Origin: Planoprotostelium fungivorum
Taxonomy: Eukaryota; Evosea; Variosea; Cavosteliida; Cavosteliaceae
DNA length: 64,000 nt
Assembly (NCBI GenBank): GCA_003024175.1
Contig: MDYQ01000158.1
Location: 1 to 64,000, forward strand
Direction: 5' to 3'
Within the stretch, counting starts at the first letter, position 1, and the number at the start of each line of letters is the position of its first letter. Of the stretch, positions 11,715-22,901 are shown one piece after another. Under the pieces are notes generated by a model. That model did no database searches and had not been told where the DNA came from. It was given only the letters and a program-made list of their open reading frames with translations. Position numbers and translations under genes: made by a program.

Positions 11715-13484
11715 TTATATCGACATCAAAACTACAACGACGAGACCCAACAGAGGCAGCGTCGACGAGGCAGAACCGAAGGCCTCGTCCCACTGGGTGT
11801 TGTACCTGTTCTGTCCCTGGTCCGTCTGCGTGGCCGACTGAGTCAGAGAGGCAGAGACCGAGTTGGTTTGTGTCAGAGAGGCAGAGACCGAGTTGGTTCG
11901 TGTCACCGAGGCACTCTTTGAAGAAGACACCGTCGCCGTCTGGGTGACGTTACCCTCTACAACGACCGCCGTGGCAGAGACGACCTGGCTGGCCGTGGCC
12001 GACTGGCTGGCAGAAGAGCTGGCGGAGGCAGACTGGCTGGCAGAAGAGCTAGCTGTGGCAGACTTGCTGGCGCTGGCGGTCTTCGTGGGCACAGAAGTGA
12101 CGATGGAAGAGCAGCCCTTGGGGTTCGCCACGATCTGGCCCACACCGTTGAAGTTGCAGGCGTCCGAGCCTTGTGAGTCCTTGTTGGCGATGTAGTACTG
12201 GTTGATGGCGTAAGAGGACCTCTGGACGGAAGTGCAGGCGGAGAACTTGCCGTAAGTGGCCGTGGAGGAGTTGGCGTTGATCTCTGCGCAGGAGACGCCA
12301 CCGCAGGCGGTACCGACAGCACCGGAGATGGAAGCAGAGGAGGCGGAGGGGTTGACGGTGCATTGGAGGGTGTTCATCATGCACTGGCAGTAGTCGCTGT
12401 CGGCGGCGGGGGGGAGGGGATCAGAGATGCCCAACCACTGTCCATCGGGTTGAGGGCATGACAAGACGGCCGTGGGGTCGACGTTGTAGCTGGACTCTGT
12501 GAGGTACTGGAGGTTGAGGTTCTTGTATTGAGTCTGGAGGTTGGTGTAATCACCAAAGGTGGTGACTTGGTTGTTGGAGATCTGGACGATTCCGTAGTTG
12601 TTGTCCTCCTGGCTGTACTCGTAAGCGAAGCCGCCGCTGAGAGTCTGGTTCATGATGCCGAAGATGGCCTGGACCTCTTTGAACTGTCTGGGCTTCTCTC
12701 GGATACAACCAAACTCGGTAAAGACGACGGGTGCGTCGTACGGCTTGTTAAAGAGGGCGTAGCTGGCTGACTTGTAATCATCTCCATTGCACCATCTGTA
12801 AGTGTTGATACCGTAAAAGTCGACGGAGGTGGCGATCGACTTGCAGTCCAGGTATTGCTGGAGGGGGCCGTTGGCATCGATATCGGTGGCGGCATAGCCG
12901 ACGAGGGCAGAGGAGCCGACAGACTTGAGGTAAGCCTTGGCATCACGGATGGAGGCCTTGAGGTAAGGTGCGGCCACCGTATCTCCCCAGCCGTTAATGA
13001 TGACTTCGTTACCAACCAAGAAACCGAACACGTTGTCGTATCCTCTCAGAGCGTCGATCTTGGCCTTGATGTGAGTGAAGAGGTCCAAACTCCAAGAGGG
13101 ATCCCTAGGATTGATACTGAATAACTTGTCGGTGGCATCCTATATAAGATCAGCGGGTGAAACGAACTCGAAATGACTCACAAAGAGGACGTAGATTCCG
13201 GCATCCGAAAGCATCTTCATGCCGGCATCGTGGTTGAGAGTGGCATCGGCAGAGTAAACACGGATGATGTTGATTCCCAAACCGGTCAAGTAAGGAAGAT
13301 CTCGCTTAAGACCCTCCGAATCGGCGATAGGATCATCATTTAGTGCCACAGATGGTTGATAATCGAGACCGACAACATAGAACTGCTTGCCGGTGTTGTC
13401 GAAGAACTTGTTACCCTTCACGTGAATGGCGGGTAAAGCCCAAGTCAGGGCGATGAAGGAGAGGAGAAGAGCTAAGACTCTCAT
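11715..13484 (-). CDS. GH72 beta-1,3-glucanosyltransferase (Gas/Gel type) with X8 domain and GPI tail
   Basis: Two exons with a 42-nt intron at 13140-13181. The start at 13484 gives a signal peptide (MRVLALLLSFIALTWALP), then the family opening IHVKGNKFFDNTGKQFYVVG. The two catalytic glutamates are visible in FLVGNEVIING (acid/base) and VVFTEFGCIR (nucleophile). A Cys-rich X8/CBM43-like module follows (SDYCQCMMNTLQC...GVSCAEI), then a Ser/Ala/Thr stalk with a duplicated SVSASLTQTN unit and a hydrophobic C-terminus (LPLLGLVVVVLMSI) typical of GPI addition. Known family members elongate and remodel beta-1,3-glucan at the outer face of the plasma membrane, mostly in fungi. In an amoeba this could serve cyst or spore wall assembly. 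Fungal-to-amoeba transfer is possible but unproven. All key residues are present. Confidence 0.93.
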
Positions 13485-13876
13485 TTTCTGTTAACGTTGT
13501 GCGTGATAGTGCAAGTGATGATGCTTGAACGTGCTTGCGATGCGTCCTTGTATGGACCTTCGTTGTTATGAATATGCTGCTCGTGCGCAACGCAGTAAAA
13601 CATCATGAAATTCAGGAGAGATATCATTGCGGATAGCTTAAGGCGTGCAGGGAACAAGCCTATCCCAGGAATATGTGAGACGTTCATTCTTCGGACGCAA
13701 ATGAAGAGGCGAAGCTGTTGTGAGAGAAGTTTGTTTAGAGTGGAGTCGTCCTGCATGCTGATGGATGTTGAGATTGCGTATCCTGAGATATCTCCTGGAT
13801 ATTGTTCGATATCGTTGTCGTCTACAGCGTTAAAATTCTCAAATGAATGCGACGCATCACATCACCACACACAAAC
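13485..13876. promoter_or_regulatory. Divergent intergenic region
   Basis: 392 bp between the starts of the GH72 gene and the small rightward gene. An open frame on the plus strand from 13605 crosses it but has no recognisable protein character. No motif was assigned. Confidence 0.35.
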
Positions 13877-14335
13877 GATGAGCCTGAGCTTCCTCACTCG
13901 TAAGCCGAAAGCACAGGATGATACGGGGTTAGTGTGTAATTTATCTTTGAAACAAATATTGGAGGACATAGAACAATTAGAGGATGTAAATACGTTAAAA
14001 GCTTTCAATACGATCGCATCTGTACAATCGACGTCGTCACCACTCTGTTTACCAGGTAATCGTTCTGTTTTGTGATCATCTTTCTCAATGCCGTAGAATC
14101 ATCCAATTCCCCGATCGTCAGGAAGAACCAGACACCCGAAGAGTTGAAAGCACAAATACAGAAGCGTAGGACAGATGGAGACCTCAACCATTTCTACTCA
14201 GGAACCACTCAACGCATCGGAACGGTCAATTCACTCTTCACGCAGACCATCCCCTCTCTACAGACCCTGGGAGACACCAACAGAGACACTCAAAGCTCGA
14301 TACAGAGATTTCTCGAATCACAGCCGAGCAGTTGA
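13877..14335 (+). CDS. Small protein of unknown function
   Basis: Starts MSLSFLTRKPKAQDD. One intron of about 41 nt (near 14056-14096, GTAAT...CGTAG) joins ...SSPLCLP to ESSNSPIVRKNQTPEELKAQ in frame. The protein continues through a Gln/Arg-rich helical stretch (KAQIQKRRTDGDLNHFYSG) and a Thr/Ser/Gln-rich region to a stop at 14333-14335. The length (about 135 residues) and helical character could suit a SNARE-like or adaptor peptide, but no SNARE layer or membrane anchor is convincing, so I give no function. The 3' end is uncertain: open frames continue to 14399, and an acceptor-like site before LDTIEKFETTEAVKRR (near 14490) suggests that further exons may exist. Confidence 0.45.
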
Positions 14336-14785
14336 ACGATGTGGATTGAATGTCGTGAAGTCGACGGCAGCTCGCCTCGCGAGAGGACAGAAAGGATGAT
14401 AAAGAGATGTATGGATCCCAGAGCGCTCTGTGTCCTGTTTGTGCTTCGTGTTTGCCCCAACGGCTATTAATGCACCACGGTCCCAGCTGGATACGATAGA
14501 GAAGTTCGAGACAACTGAGGCAGTGAAGAGGAGGACACAGAGGATAAGTAGCCTGAGGTAGTGTCCATTTGTTCGCTTACCGAGCGGGCTGTCAACTTTC
14601 AATCGTTCCGCAACTTTGTTTTCATTTGAATATTACACGCTCCGTGATCAAACACATCAGCTGCAACCGAACATGTCGAACGCGAGGGTGCGTAGAATGA
14701 GAATCAGAAATGTGGAGAGGGAGTTGACACACTCTCTTCGATACAATCGACTCAATAGACATGAGCGGGAGGGGAGACTGATCCA
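14336..14785. other. Gap or unresolved 3' exons
   Basis: 450 bp between the small unknown gene and the WD40-SH2 gene. It may hold extra 3' exons of the former (an open stretch near 14490-14560 ending TAG) and the 5' leader of the latter. A short upstream frame at 14673-14801 (MSNARVRRMRIRN...) is Arg-rich and may be leader sequence. Nothing else was recognised. Confidence 0.3.
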
Positions 14786-16815
14786 ATGCAGGAGCCCGTA
14801 GAGGTTTCTGAGCCATTATCTTTCATGAAAACAGATAATGGTACAGCCGTTCGAAGTTTGACCTATAAAGACGATAACTTATACATCTTGCATAACAACA
14901 ATGCGATCAACATCTGGGATCAGGTGACCTTTTGGATGACTAGACGATATTACTGACACCGTTCAACAGAAGAAGAATGCAGTTTCGAAAGAGCTCAAGA
15001 TGGAGGGTAAAGTTCACATGATGGAGCTGCGCATGGACTTCTTATATATCGCCCTTGACAAGTCCATCACCACCTGGGAAGCCAAGGTGATCTCATTTCA
15101 CATCACCCAACTGACATTTACAGACCCGCAAATTTTTGAAGAACCAAAACTTTCAAGGCCACACAGAGTGGATCACTCGCTTTGCTATCGCAGGAGCCGT
15201 TCTATACACTGCATCGAACGATAAGACCGTCAAGGCCTGGAACATCAAGGATGGACAGTGCATGGCGACGTATAAAGGACACAAGGAGGCCGTATCCTGC
15301 ATGGAGGTCTTCGGCAGCATCCTCGTAACGGGTTCAGTCGATCGTTCTCTGAGGTGATGACATGATCTGACAATCCAACACCTTCTAACGTTTCACCTCA
15401 GACTGTGGAGAGCGGCGAGAGAAGGGAAAGACGACGGAGTCGTGATCGAGTCTACGGCTGAGCTCGTGGGACACACTAAAATGATATTCAATGTTAAGTT
15501 ATTTGGGAGCACAGTGTACAGCGCATCAATGGATGGAACGATAAGAATCTGGGACGCCAAGGTGAATTCTTTCAATCTCATCTTACTGAGAGACGACAGA
15601 GTGGCACACCACTTCACGTGCACAAGATCGATGCGGTTGTCAGTGGATTTCGTGTGGATTTCAAGTTGAACAACGGCGACGATACATACATATGGTCCTC
15701 TGAGAAGCACACGATACACACCTGGAACATCAAGGTGGGAGGAGCGGTCTATTTTTAGCTGATGGCTCGTTGTAGAACGGAAAATTCGGGGCAGTCTTCA
15801 ATGGACATCGATCGGACATCAAGTGCATGAAGAGATACTCGGATTATCTTTTTTCCGGTTCCGAAGACAGAGACGTACGACAGTGGTCCATCAAGGTGGG
15901 TCGATCACGTGACTCATGATATCAAGACTGACATCCACGCAGGATGGTAACTGTCTCATGATCATCAGAAATTCCACACCCGTCACCGCTCTCACCTTTG
16001 TCGACAACAAACTCTTCGCCGGTGGCGATGACGGAAACATCAGGTAGATTTCATCATCTACAACGACATTTTTCTTCATCTACGACGTACTCACTCGATC
16101 AGGATGTGGAGTTTGGCTGGAGTCTCCTCCGATGGACAGGGAGATCTAGAAGAGAAGGAGAAGAAGAGCAGGAGCCTATCCAACCTCTTCAAGAAGAGCC
16201 CCAGGAAGGGAGGACTGCTGAGAGCCTCCGCTGGTGGATCTCAAGACATGAAACAGACGAACGAGGTGTATTCCTCCATCATGGGAAAGAACGACGACAA
16301 TTCACCAACTCGCGGAAATGCCAGGATCGCTCCGTCTTTCTCGAACAGGTGAAATCTCGCGGAGAACTCGAGATTAATGGAGAAGCAGCTCCGTGGTAGA
16401 AACGCAAGAAGACGAGGAGCTGGTGGGTTGGTACATGGGACAGTGGAGTCGAGAGAAGGCAGAAGAGATGCTCATGAAGAGGGGGGTAGACTGTCTAGTC
16501 GTTCGCTCTTCATCGATTCCGGGCTGTTTCGCTCTGACAAAGTATTTCGGCACCACGAAGACATTCCAACACCTTCTCATCATCACCAACGAGGGAAGGT
16601 ACCTCATCAAAGACTCGTTCGACCACTCGACCTACAGGTGAGAAGAGAAGAGAAGAGATCTGATGAGGAACAGTTCATTGTGGGATCTCGTTTCAAATAG
16701 TGCAGAGACGGCAGGATTCCAGTTGGGATTCGAGGAAGATGAGGAAGACATTCCTTCGGGAGGCAACTCGAGGTCTACTTCTTTGACTTCCTCTTCTGTC
16801 TTAGCGCAAGTTTGA
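14786..16815 (+). CDS. WD40 beta-propeller protein with C-terminal SH2 domain
   Basis: ATG at 14786 (MQEPVEVSEPLSFMKTDNG); the same frame is closed by TGA just upstream. Introns are short and often follow the end of a blade. At least seven WD blades are visible, including AINIWDQ, KSITTWEAK, DKTVKAWNIKDG, DGTIRIWDAK, KHTIHTWNIK, DRDVRQWSIKDG and DGNIRMWSLAG. A Lys/Ser-rich linker (EEKEKKSRSLSNLFKKSP) leads to an SH2 domain at about 16390-16640: WYMGQWSREKAEEMLMKRG, then the phosphotyrosine pocket strand CLVVRSSS with its Arg, then HLLIITNEGRYLI. The last exon (from 16700) is acidic and Ser-rich and stops at 16813-16815. I infer that the propeller recruits the protein to a complex and the SH2 reads phosphotyrosine. 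The final 15 coding bases overlap the convergent neighbour. Confidence 0.85.
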
Positions 16816-17594
16816 AATAAACGATGTGGTTGGGGTGCAACCCTGTTTGTACATAAGTGTCTTCTTCTCTCGTCCGAGCATCTCACCCATGATCTCCGCC
16901 ACTTTTGCATTGTTGCGTGGGTACTTTCGGTTGGCTTCTCTGTTTTCGATGAGTACGATGAAGATTGCATGATCCTATGGTTCTCACTTGAGGCGCTCGA
17001 TCTCGTCGGCGGTCCACAGGTGTTTGTAGGGAATCTTGCCTCTCATGGTGCGATTCTGTCGCTCTGACAGAGATTGAAACCATTCATCATACTTCTTTAT
17101 GACTTGAGCTACGGTATCGACATTGTTCTTCTCGTAGACACGAGAAGGGTCTAATTGTGCGTCTGCTTTGTGGTTCTATGATGGTTGTCAACGAGGTGCA
17201 GATCGATCTGCACCGACATCACCTTGTATTTTTCGTCATTTCTGATGGTTTCTAATGTCTTTGCAACAAATTCCTCTTTCGATGTGAAGTTGACATCGAA
17301 CCTCTTGTCGTGATATTGGACCATTATGAGATGTTGGACTTTTCCTTCATTATAGAGCACTCTCTCTTGAGGATCAAGTCCATGCATGACCGCGTTGAAG
17401 ACATCGGGGAGACAATTGACGGGTAAGACAATGCGAGACGGAAGAAGCTCTCCTGCAAGCTGCTTCTTCAGGCCACGAGTGATGCGCCGTGGTTGGATTT
17501 GCATCTGATAACGTATCTGCTCTGCTTTCTCTGCTGTCACCTCCTCGAACTGAGGCGTGGTGGTCTCTTCTTCTGAGGATGAATACTCCTCCAT
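16801..17594 (-). CDS. SANT/Myb-like domain protein
   Basis: Start taken at 17594 (MEEYSSSEEETTTPQFEEV), since upstream in-frame sequence from 17696 looks like leader. Three exons. The first half is charged and unfamiliar (ITRGLKKQLAGELLPSRIV, LPDVFNAVMHGLDPQERVLY). The second half, after an intron near 17165, contains KIPYKHLWTADEIERLK joined over an intron (about 16940-16990) to EANRKYPRNNAKVAEIMGEM, followed by LGREKKTLMYKY/Q-like residues. The spacing of Trp, acidic helix and third helix matches a SANT/Myb-like repeat, so a chromatin or DNA-binding role is plausible. The C-terminus reads GCTPTTSFISNLR with TAA at 16801-16803, inside the last exon of the convergent WD40-SH2 gene. Confidence 0.65.
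16816..16821 (+). terminator. AATAAA polyadenylation signal
   Basis: AATAAA follows directly on the TGA stop of the WD40-SH2 gene (TGAAATAAA). Similar signals sit just after the stops of other rightward genes, for example 34375-34380 and 35342-35347. Confidence 0.55.
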
Positions 17595-17873
17595 AATAAC
17601 GATGATGATGTGCAACTGTTGGTGTTGGCCGATGTCTTCGCCTTGCCCTGAACCCCAGGAAAAATACGAACTTTTTGACCGGAACAACAACTCCAATATC
17701 TAAAGCCGTCAACAGAGATTTAGACCCAACTGAATTGCTGGGCAGCATACATATCAGTGATATGATATCACTCGTAGTGTCTTTGGTCACGATTGTACGA
17801 TCAGTACTCTCTTGATGTTATCGTCGGCCCGACCGATCAAGATGATCAAGATGATTCAGTATCATCAACATCT

Positions 17874-20800
17874 TCATTGTATTATCTGAGGGGCAAAATC
17901 TTTCACAAAGTCCATAACGTTCTGTCCGTCTGCAGGTGACCACAGGTGATGCATCGAATTGATGTTGTTGTTCACTTCCAGAGGTGATTGCAGTCCCTTC
18001 TCTCTCTCCTTGATGATTTCAAACTTATACCGATGGTACAACTCATTCACAGTCTCCAACGGAATATTATCGAATTCTCCGAACGCGATCTACAACGCGT
18101 CAGTTTTGGTTTCCCGCCAAAACTCACCGAGAAGAGTTTGTCACCGTCGATGTCCTTCTGCTTCATGAGGTCAACGATGGTCTTCCCTTCCTCTTCTTTC
18201 AGAATCTCCTCCTCTCTCATCTTGAACCACGCCAGTCCAAATTTGAAAAAGACTTCCCTTCCCTCGTAGAAGAAACAATCCAAGATACGATTGGACAGCT
18301 GTGATATGTTCAGTATCGTTGCGAAATAAATGTGAAGTCATTCAGGAGGAGAAACAATAAAAGAGAATAAAAGTCACCTCGAGCGGAAGGCAGTTGATAT
18401 ATATACACATGAACCACGGAAAGGAGATGAGTTGAATGGGTATTCCCACTCGTCCCAAATGTTTGTGGATCTGAGGTAGATACGTCTGTACAAGTACCTG
18501 ACCCCATCAGCTCCATCTACAACGAGTCAAACTCACCTCAAACACCCTCTGATCAGCCATGGACCCAATCATAGAAGTTACGTAATAATCGGACAACAAT
18601 TCTTCACATATACTGGATGTCAACCAGAATGCCTCCTCTTCACTCATGAACAGCAAGATCGATGCCACGACAATGTTCTACAGAACCGTCATTTTCGAGG
18701 ATGATTCCATCTACAACTCACCATGGACTGACAGTAACCGATGGCTTGGTTTCTCCAACTGTAGCCTAATAGAACACGACGTAAGGATTGTAGACCCTCC
18801 TGTGTCTGGTAGAAGGGATGTTCCGGGAAACTTCGATTCAAGTCCTGATGACGTCATCACTTGCGCGTTGTAGATGGATGATATCCACCTTTTCGATCTC
18901 TTTGATGGCGAGTGACTGCTGACCTTCGTAGTACACCAAAAGATCTGCAAAATGATCTTTCATCAGATTCATCTTGAACCGAGATCCCGACCACAACTGC
19001 CACAGCTGTCCTCTCAGCGATGGAGGTATACCCTGCTCTGAATCAATTCCGAAACATGAAGGAAGATGTCTATGTCTTCACCTGTCTGACCATCAACTTG
19101 AGCTTCTCGTGTTTGAAGTGGAGGGAGACGAGTTGTTCTCTTCGTCTCTCCCAGCTGTTGCTGGCCAATAGACCTTCCGCCGAGAAGTCGCTCGCGCTGA
19201 CTCGGCCGGTAGAGGTCCTTCGAATGTGCGAAATCAAGCCTGGGCCACGTCATCTACAACGTTGTAGATGGATCTCACCCTCGAAGCTGTCGCTTCCCTT
19301 GATCATGCTGGGAATCTTTCCCACCCACTGCTTGACCCTCTCCTGCTCGAACGCGGCCTCTTGTTCCGTCAGGTGTCCCTGCTTCGATTTCTCCGTCTAC
19401 AACGAGTCAGTGACGTCACGTGACGTCATCATCCACCTCCTTCGACGTGATCAATTTCCTCAAGACGAGCTCTTCCTCGCTCTGCTTTCGGTCCGTCATC
19501 TCCTTCCAATTTTTGAATGAAGTAGAGCGGTAGTAATGCACCGGACCAACCAGAGCAGTCTTTTTCAAGATCTTCTTACCCCAGTGCTCTCTGATGAGAG
19601 ATGCAGCCACGTCGAAATTGTCAAAGTGGGTGAAGCGGAACTTGTGCCTCGTCTTCGTGATGATGTAGATGCAGGCCGGACGGTCACCGATGGCTTCCAT
19701 CTCCTTGACGATGGAAGTCTTATCGAAGGGAATGACGATCTACAACGAGTCAATGGGTGAGATATCGTGGAAAACTCACGTGGATTTCCTCCTTGTCGCC
19801 CTGGAAGCAGGCGAAATTCTGGGAAATCTGGAGGTTCCCAGGAACGATTCGATCCATAACTTCCTTCTTCTGCGCCTCACTCAGATCATCTTCCACGTCA
19901 TACTTATTGAACTCCACGATGAGACAGCACTTCTCGTCTGTAACCCTCAGTCTCCATCTACAACGAGCCACTCCCACCCTGCACGACGGTCTCCTCTAGC
20001 GGTACGCGGAAGGTCTGATGCAAGTTCTCGTTCGTCTTCATGTTGTCCAGTGCTCCCACGAGTGACTCGTGACATTCCATCCATTCTAACAGCGTCCTCT
20101 CTTTCAAGACGCTCGACAGGTGCTTCTTCTCCACCACGGGGGAGAGGTGAGAGTGCTGCTGGTGTCTCATCTGCTGCTGATGGAGTTCGATGGTCTCCAG
20201 CTCTGGAGACTTTGAGACGGGGAGTACGTTACGTTACGTACCGTCGAGTAAATGATCCACGGTGATGTTCCACAATTGCTTCAACATTCTGATCGTGGCA
20301 TCCAGATCCGTCAGGTCCTCAAAGAAATGCTGTGATGGTGAGTACATTACGTTTCATCGTCTCACCTCAGTGTTGTCCGTCATCCGTATGCGTACGACTC
20401 TCTCCTCCATGTTACGTATCCTGCTGTTCGTGGGTGAGCCGCAGATCTTGCTCTCGATGTGGTCTTCGTGCTTGACGAGAGAGATCATGGACATATCGGT
20501 GAAGGGGAGGGTACTCAAGATCTCGCAATCGTCATCTTCCGTAGGTAAACCGTAGAAGGAGAGGCCGTCTGAAGTGACGTAGAGGCCTCCCTTCCTGCCC
20601 TCCACTTCGTTGGGTGGATCCCAGTGAGAATAACTGCAAGAGCAATCTGGTGACGTCAGATGATGTCACGTGACGTCATCATGGTCTCACAGGCTAATAG
20701 ACTGTACTCGGGTTGATCGAAAGTGGAGGCGAAGAAAGACATGGCCAATCTCTCTATGGCAGCGGGGGACGTGGGGTCTTCTTCTTCGTGGACAATGACA

Positions 20801-22901
20801 TCTTCGAGGGCAGCGTTGACGTCTTTCATGATGTCTTCGGTCTCCATGCTGGTATCCTGCTGTCACGTCATGTCAGAGTGGATATTTTGGGCAAATATGT
20901 CACCTCTGGAATCTCCGTATCTTTTTCTTCTGTTTCGGACAATGTGTCCACGCGATATTGTCGGTAAGCGGTATCAGTCAAGAAATTGGGCATCATGTGA
21001 TTGAAAATGACCTGAACGTCTTTCAATCTACAACCTGCCATCCCTCTCACCTGCAGCAACCACTTCTGTATGGCATCGAAAGAGTTGGGAGTGAGATTGG
21101 GATTCATGGTGAAGAGGTCTTCCTCTACGTTGTGATGAACGACCGTGGATGATACAGAAGTGATGGTGGTGATCTGTGGCTGGTCTGCAAATGGATTGCT
21201 CGATCTCCAGATGCGAGAGAACAGCCCCGCACTCTGCTTCGGTGGCAATATCTCCGGTACCCTTCGAGTGTAAATCCGTGAGATCTCGTGGAAAACTCAC
21301 TTGATCTCGTTGTAGGTGAAGATGGCTGCCGTTAATTCCGGATCTACATCGATGTAGTGCGTCGATCCCGGCGTCAGGAGATATTTCTTGACCATCTCGG
21401 GGGCCATGTCAGCGATGTTGGCCTTGTTCATCGATTGGAAGATGTGAATGTCCATCCAGAAGAGCAAGTGAGACAGTGTCGTCTGCTGATCTTGCGGTTG
21501 ATGCAAGTGATACTGCAGAACACATCCGAACCCCTTGTCTGTCCTCAACATGGTCTCCAGTTGTTCTGATGACGTCACGATACGTCATCACCATGGTCAC
21601 CCACCGCAGTTGAGATAGCCACTCGATCGCAGGGGGTTTACGGTCGGTGGGCTCGAATGCTCCGCGGTGACGTCATCGTATGAGCTACCAGCGGAAATCA
21701 ACAGGCTGGAGGGTATGCTCATGCTCTTCTTCCTCGTTGTAGTGGGAGAGGATGGGATGGATGGACTCTGTCCTAATTCCATGGTCGGTGTCCGAGGGAG
21801 GAAATCACCGACACCTGAAGAGAAGGTGAGCCGACGGTCGGACACGTACGGTACTTACCCCCGAACGTATTACGCAACGGAAAGGCGCTGGTAGAGTTGG
21901 GTGGAGCGCTGAAATCGTCGTAGTTGGATTCACTCTTCCACATGGGACTGCGAGTGATGACTGATTCAGATCTCCTTCCTCTCAATGTTTCGGCATGTTC
22001 GTTTCTTCTCATGGGAGGTCCCAGATCTTCCATGTACTTCTTACGTTTCTAAACAGAGTAAGGGGAAACTTGGCAGTGGGAGATCATGGAGAGATCGCAT
22101 GAGATGGTGTAAGATGATGATGTGAGATAGTGGAGGGGGAGATGTCTCACCGCCATTTGTTCGGTGTAGACGTGAAGGGATTGTTGTGATTCGGGTTCGT
22201 TGGCAGCCAGTGCATCGATTCGGTTGAGGAGGTATTGATAGAATTCTTGTTCTTCGTTGTTCACCATGGACTTGACGAATCGAACAGAAGCTGGAAGAGT
22301 TAGATGAGGAGACACTTGAAGATGGATGGATGATGATGTTGAGATGGAGTTGGAAGGAAAGAAAGGGGTTTCGTCTCTGACTCACATTTGAGGAGGTGAA
22401 ACTTGGCCTTCTGCTTCTCTATATGAGAGTCAGACACGTCGCTCTTCATCATACGAAACTCACCCTCTTCGACGTGATCTGCAAACTCCTTGTTGGGATC
22501 GACCATATTCTCTGAAACGCACGTCAGAGTCTCGCGTGATGTCTGTGATGATGCCCACCTTCTAGCCAAACCCATTCCTTTCGTATCGCCGGCAGATTCT
22601 CAGCGACAGAGATGATGAAGTATCCTCCCTTTGTGATGAGGAGGATTCGATAGCTGAACGTGACGGACGTGCGGTTCTTCTCTGATCTCCTGGTGTTCTC
22701 TAGATCTAATAATCTCCTCCTCGAAGCATCCGTTTCCTTTGCCCCGGAGGAATGTATGACGGAGCCCCTCCTCTTTAGAGTTTGCACCGATACCACATCA
22801 GCTGCTTCCAGATGTTCCAATAGAAAGAATCGCCTTTCCTCCACAATGGTCCATTCCTTCGATTCTCCTTGTGATATCTTATAAGGAGAGACCCATACCA
22901 T
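17874..22901 (-). CDS. RGS-GRAM-TBC protein (TBC1D8/9-like Rab GAP with inserted RGS domain)
   Basis: Starts [17 protein letters not shown]. The first block matches the TBC1D8/9 N-terminus ([20 protein letters not shown] ... [11 protein letters not shown]). A Ser/Pro-rich linker (about 22030-21600) precedes an RGS-like domain: [37 protein letters not shown], then after an insert [12 protein letters not shown] and [16 protein letters not shown] (about 21560-20960). A GRAM domain follows ([16 protein letters not shown], about 20610-20350), and a second GRAM-like block lies at about 19760-19500 ([20 protein letters not shown]). The TBC domain (about 19040-17990) has [14 protein letters not shown], the arginine-finger motif [15 protein letters not shown], the glutamine finger AIGYCQSM, and [18 protein letters not shown]. 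Both GAP fingers are intact. I infer a protein coupling G-alpha and Rab signalling. At least ten short introns, several carrying the CTACAACG motif. Confidence 0.85.
18845..18888 (-). repeat. Introner-like intron with both recurrent motifs, 44 nt
   Basis: A phase-0 intron inside the TBC domain, joining EIEK to [10 protein letters not shown]. Read in the gene's direction it runs GTGGATATC..., then CATCTACAACG (18876-18866), then ends GTGATGACGTCATCAG. It carries both sequence modules that recur in introns of other genes. Confidence 0.75.
19240..19278 (-). repeat. 39-nt intron built around a 20-bp perfect palindrome
   Basis: Donor GTGAG at 19278, acceptor CCCAG at 19240. The core 19251-19270 reads CATCTACAACGTTGTAGATG, which equals its own reverse complement. 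It occupies half of the intron. Splicing it out keeps the frame (SDSFEG to LISHIRRTS). Confidence 0.8.

Noticed and set aside
13605-14075. 156-residue plus-strand frame starting MKFRRDIIAD
   Set aside because: Its first 90 codons lie in the GH72 upstream region and lack protein character; only the part from MSLSFLTRKP onward is kept as a gene.
14318-14602. Minus-strand frame with a hydrophobic stretch (LRLLILCVLLFTASVV)
   Set aside because: Looks like a signal anchor, but the opposite strand has better coding character (LDTIEKFETTEAVKRR) and the rest of the frame has no protein-like composition.
19411-19428. TGACGTCA palindromes as CRE/bZIP transcription sites
   Set aside because: The copies lie inside introns across several genes and form part of longer shared intron sequence, so a promoter role is not supported here.
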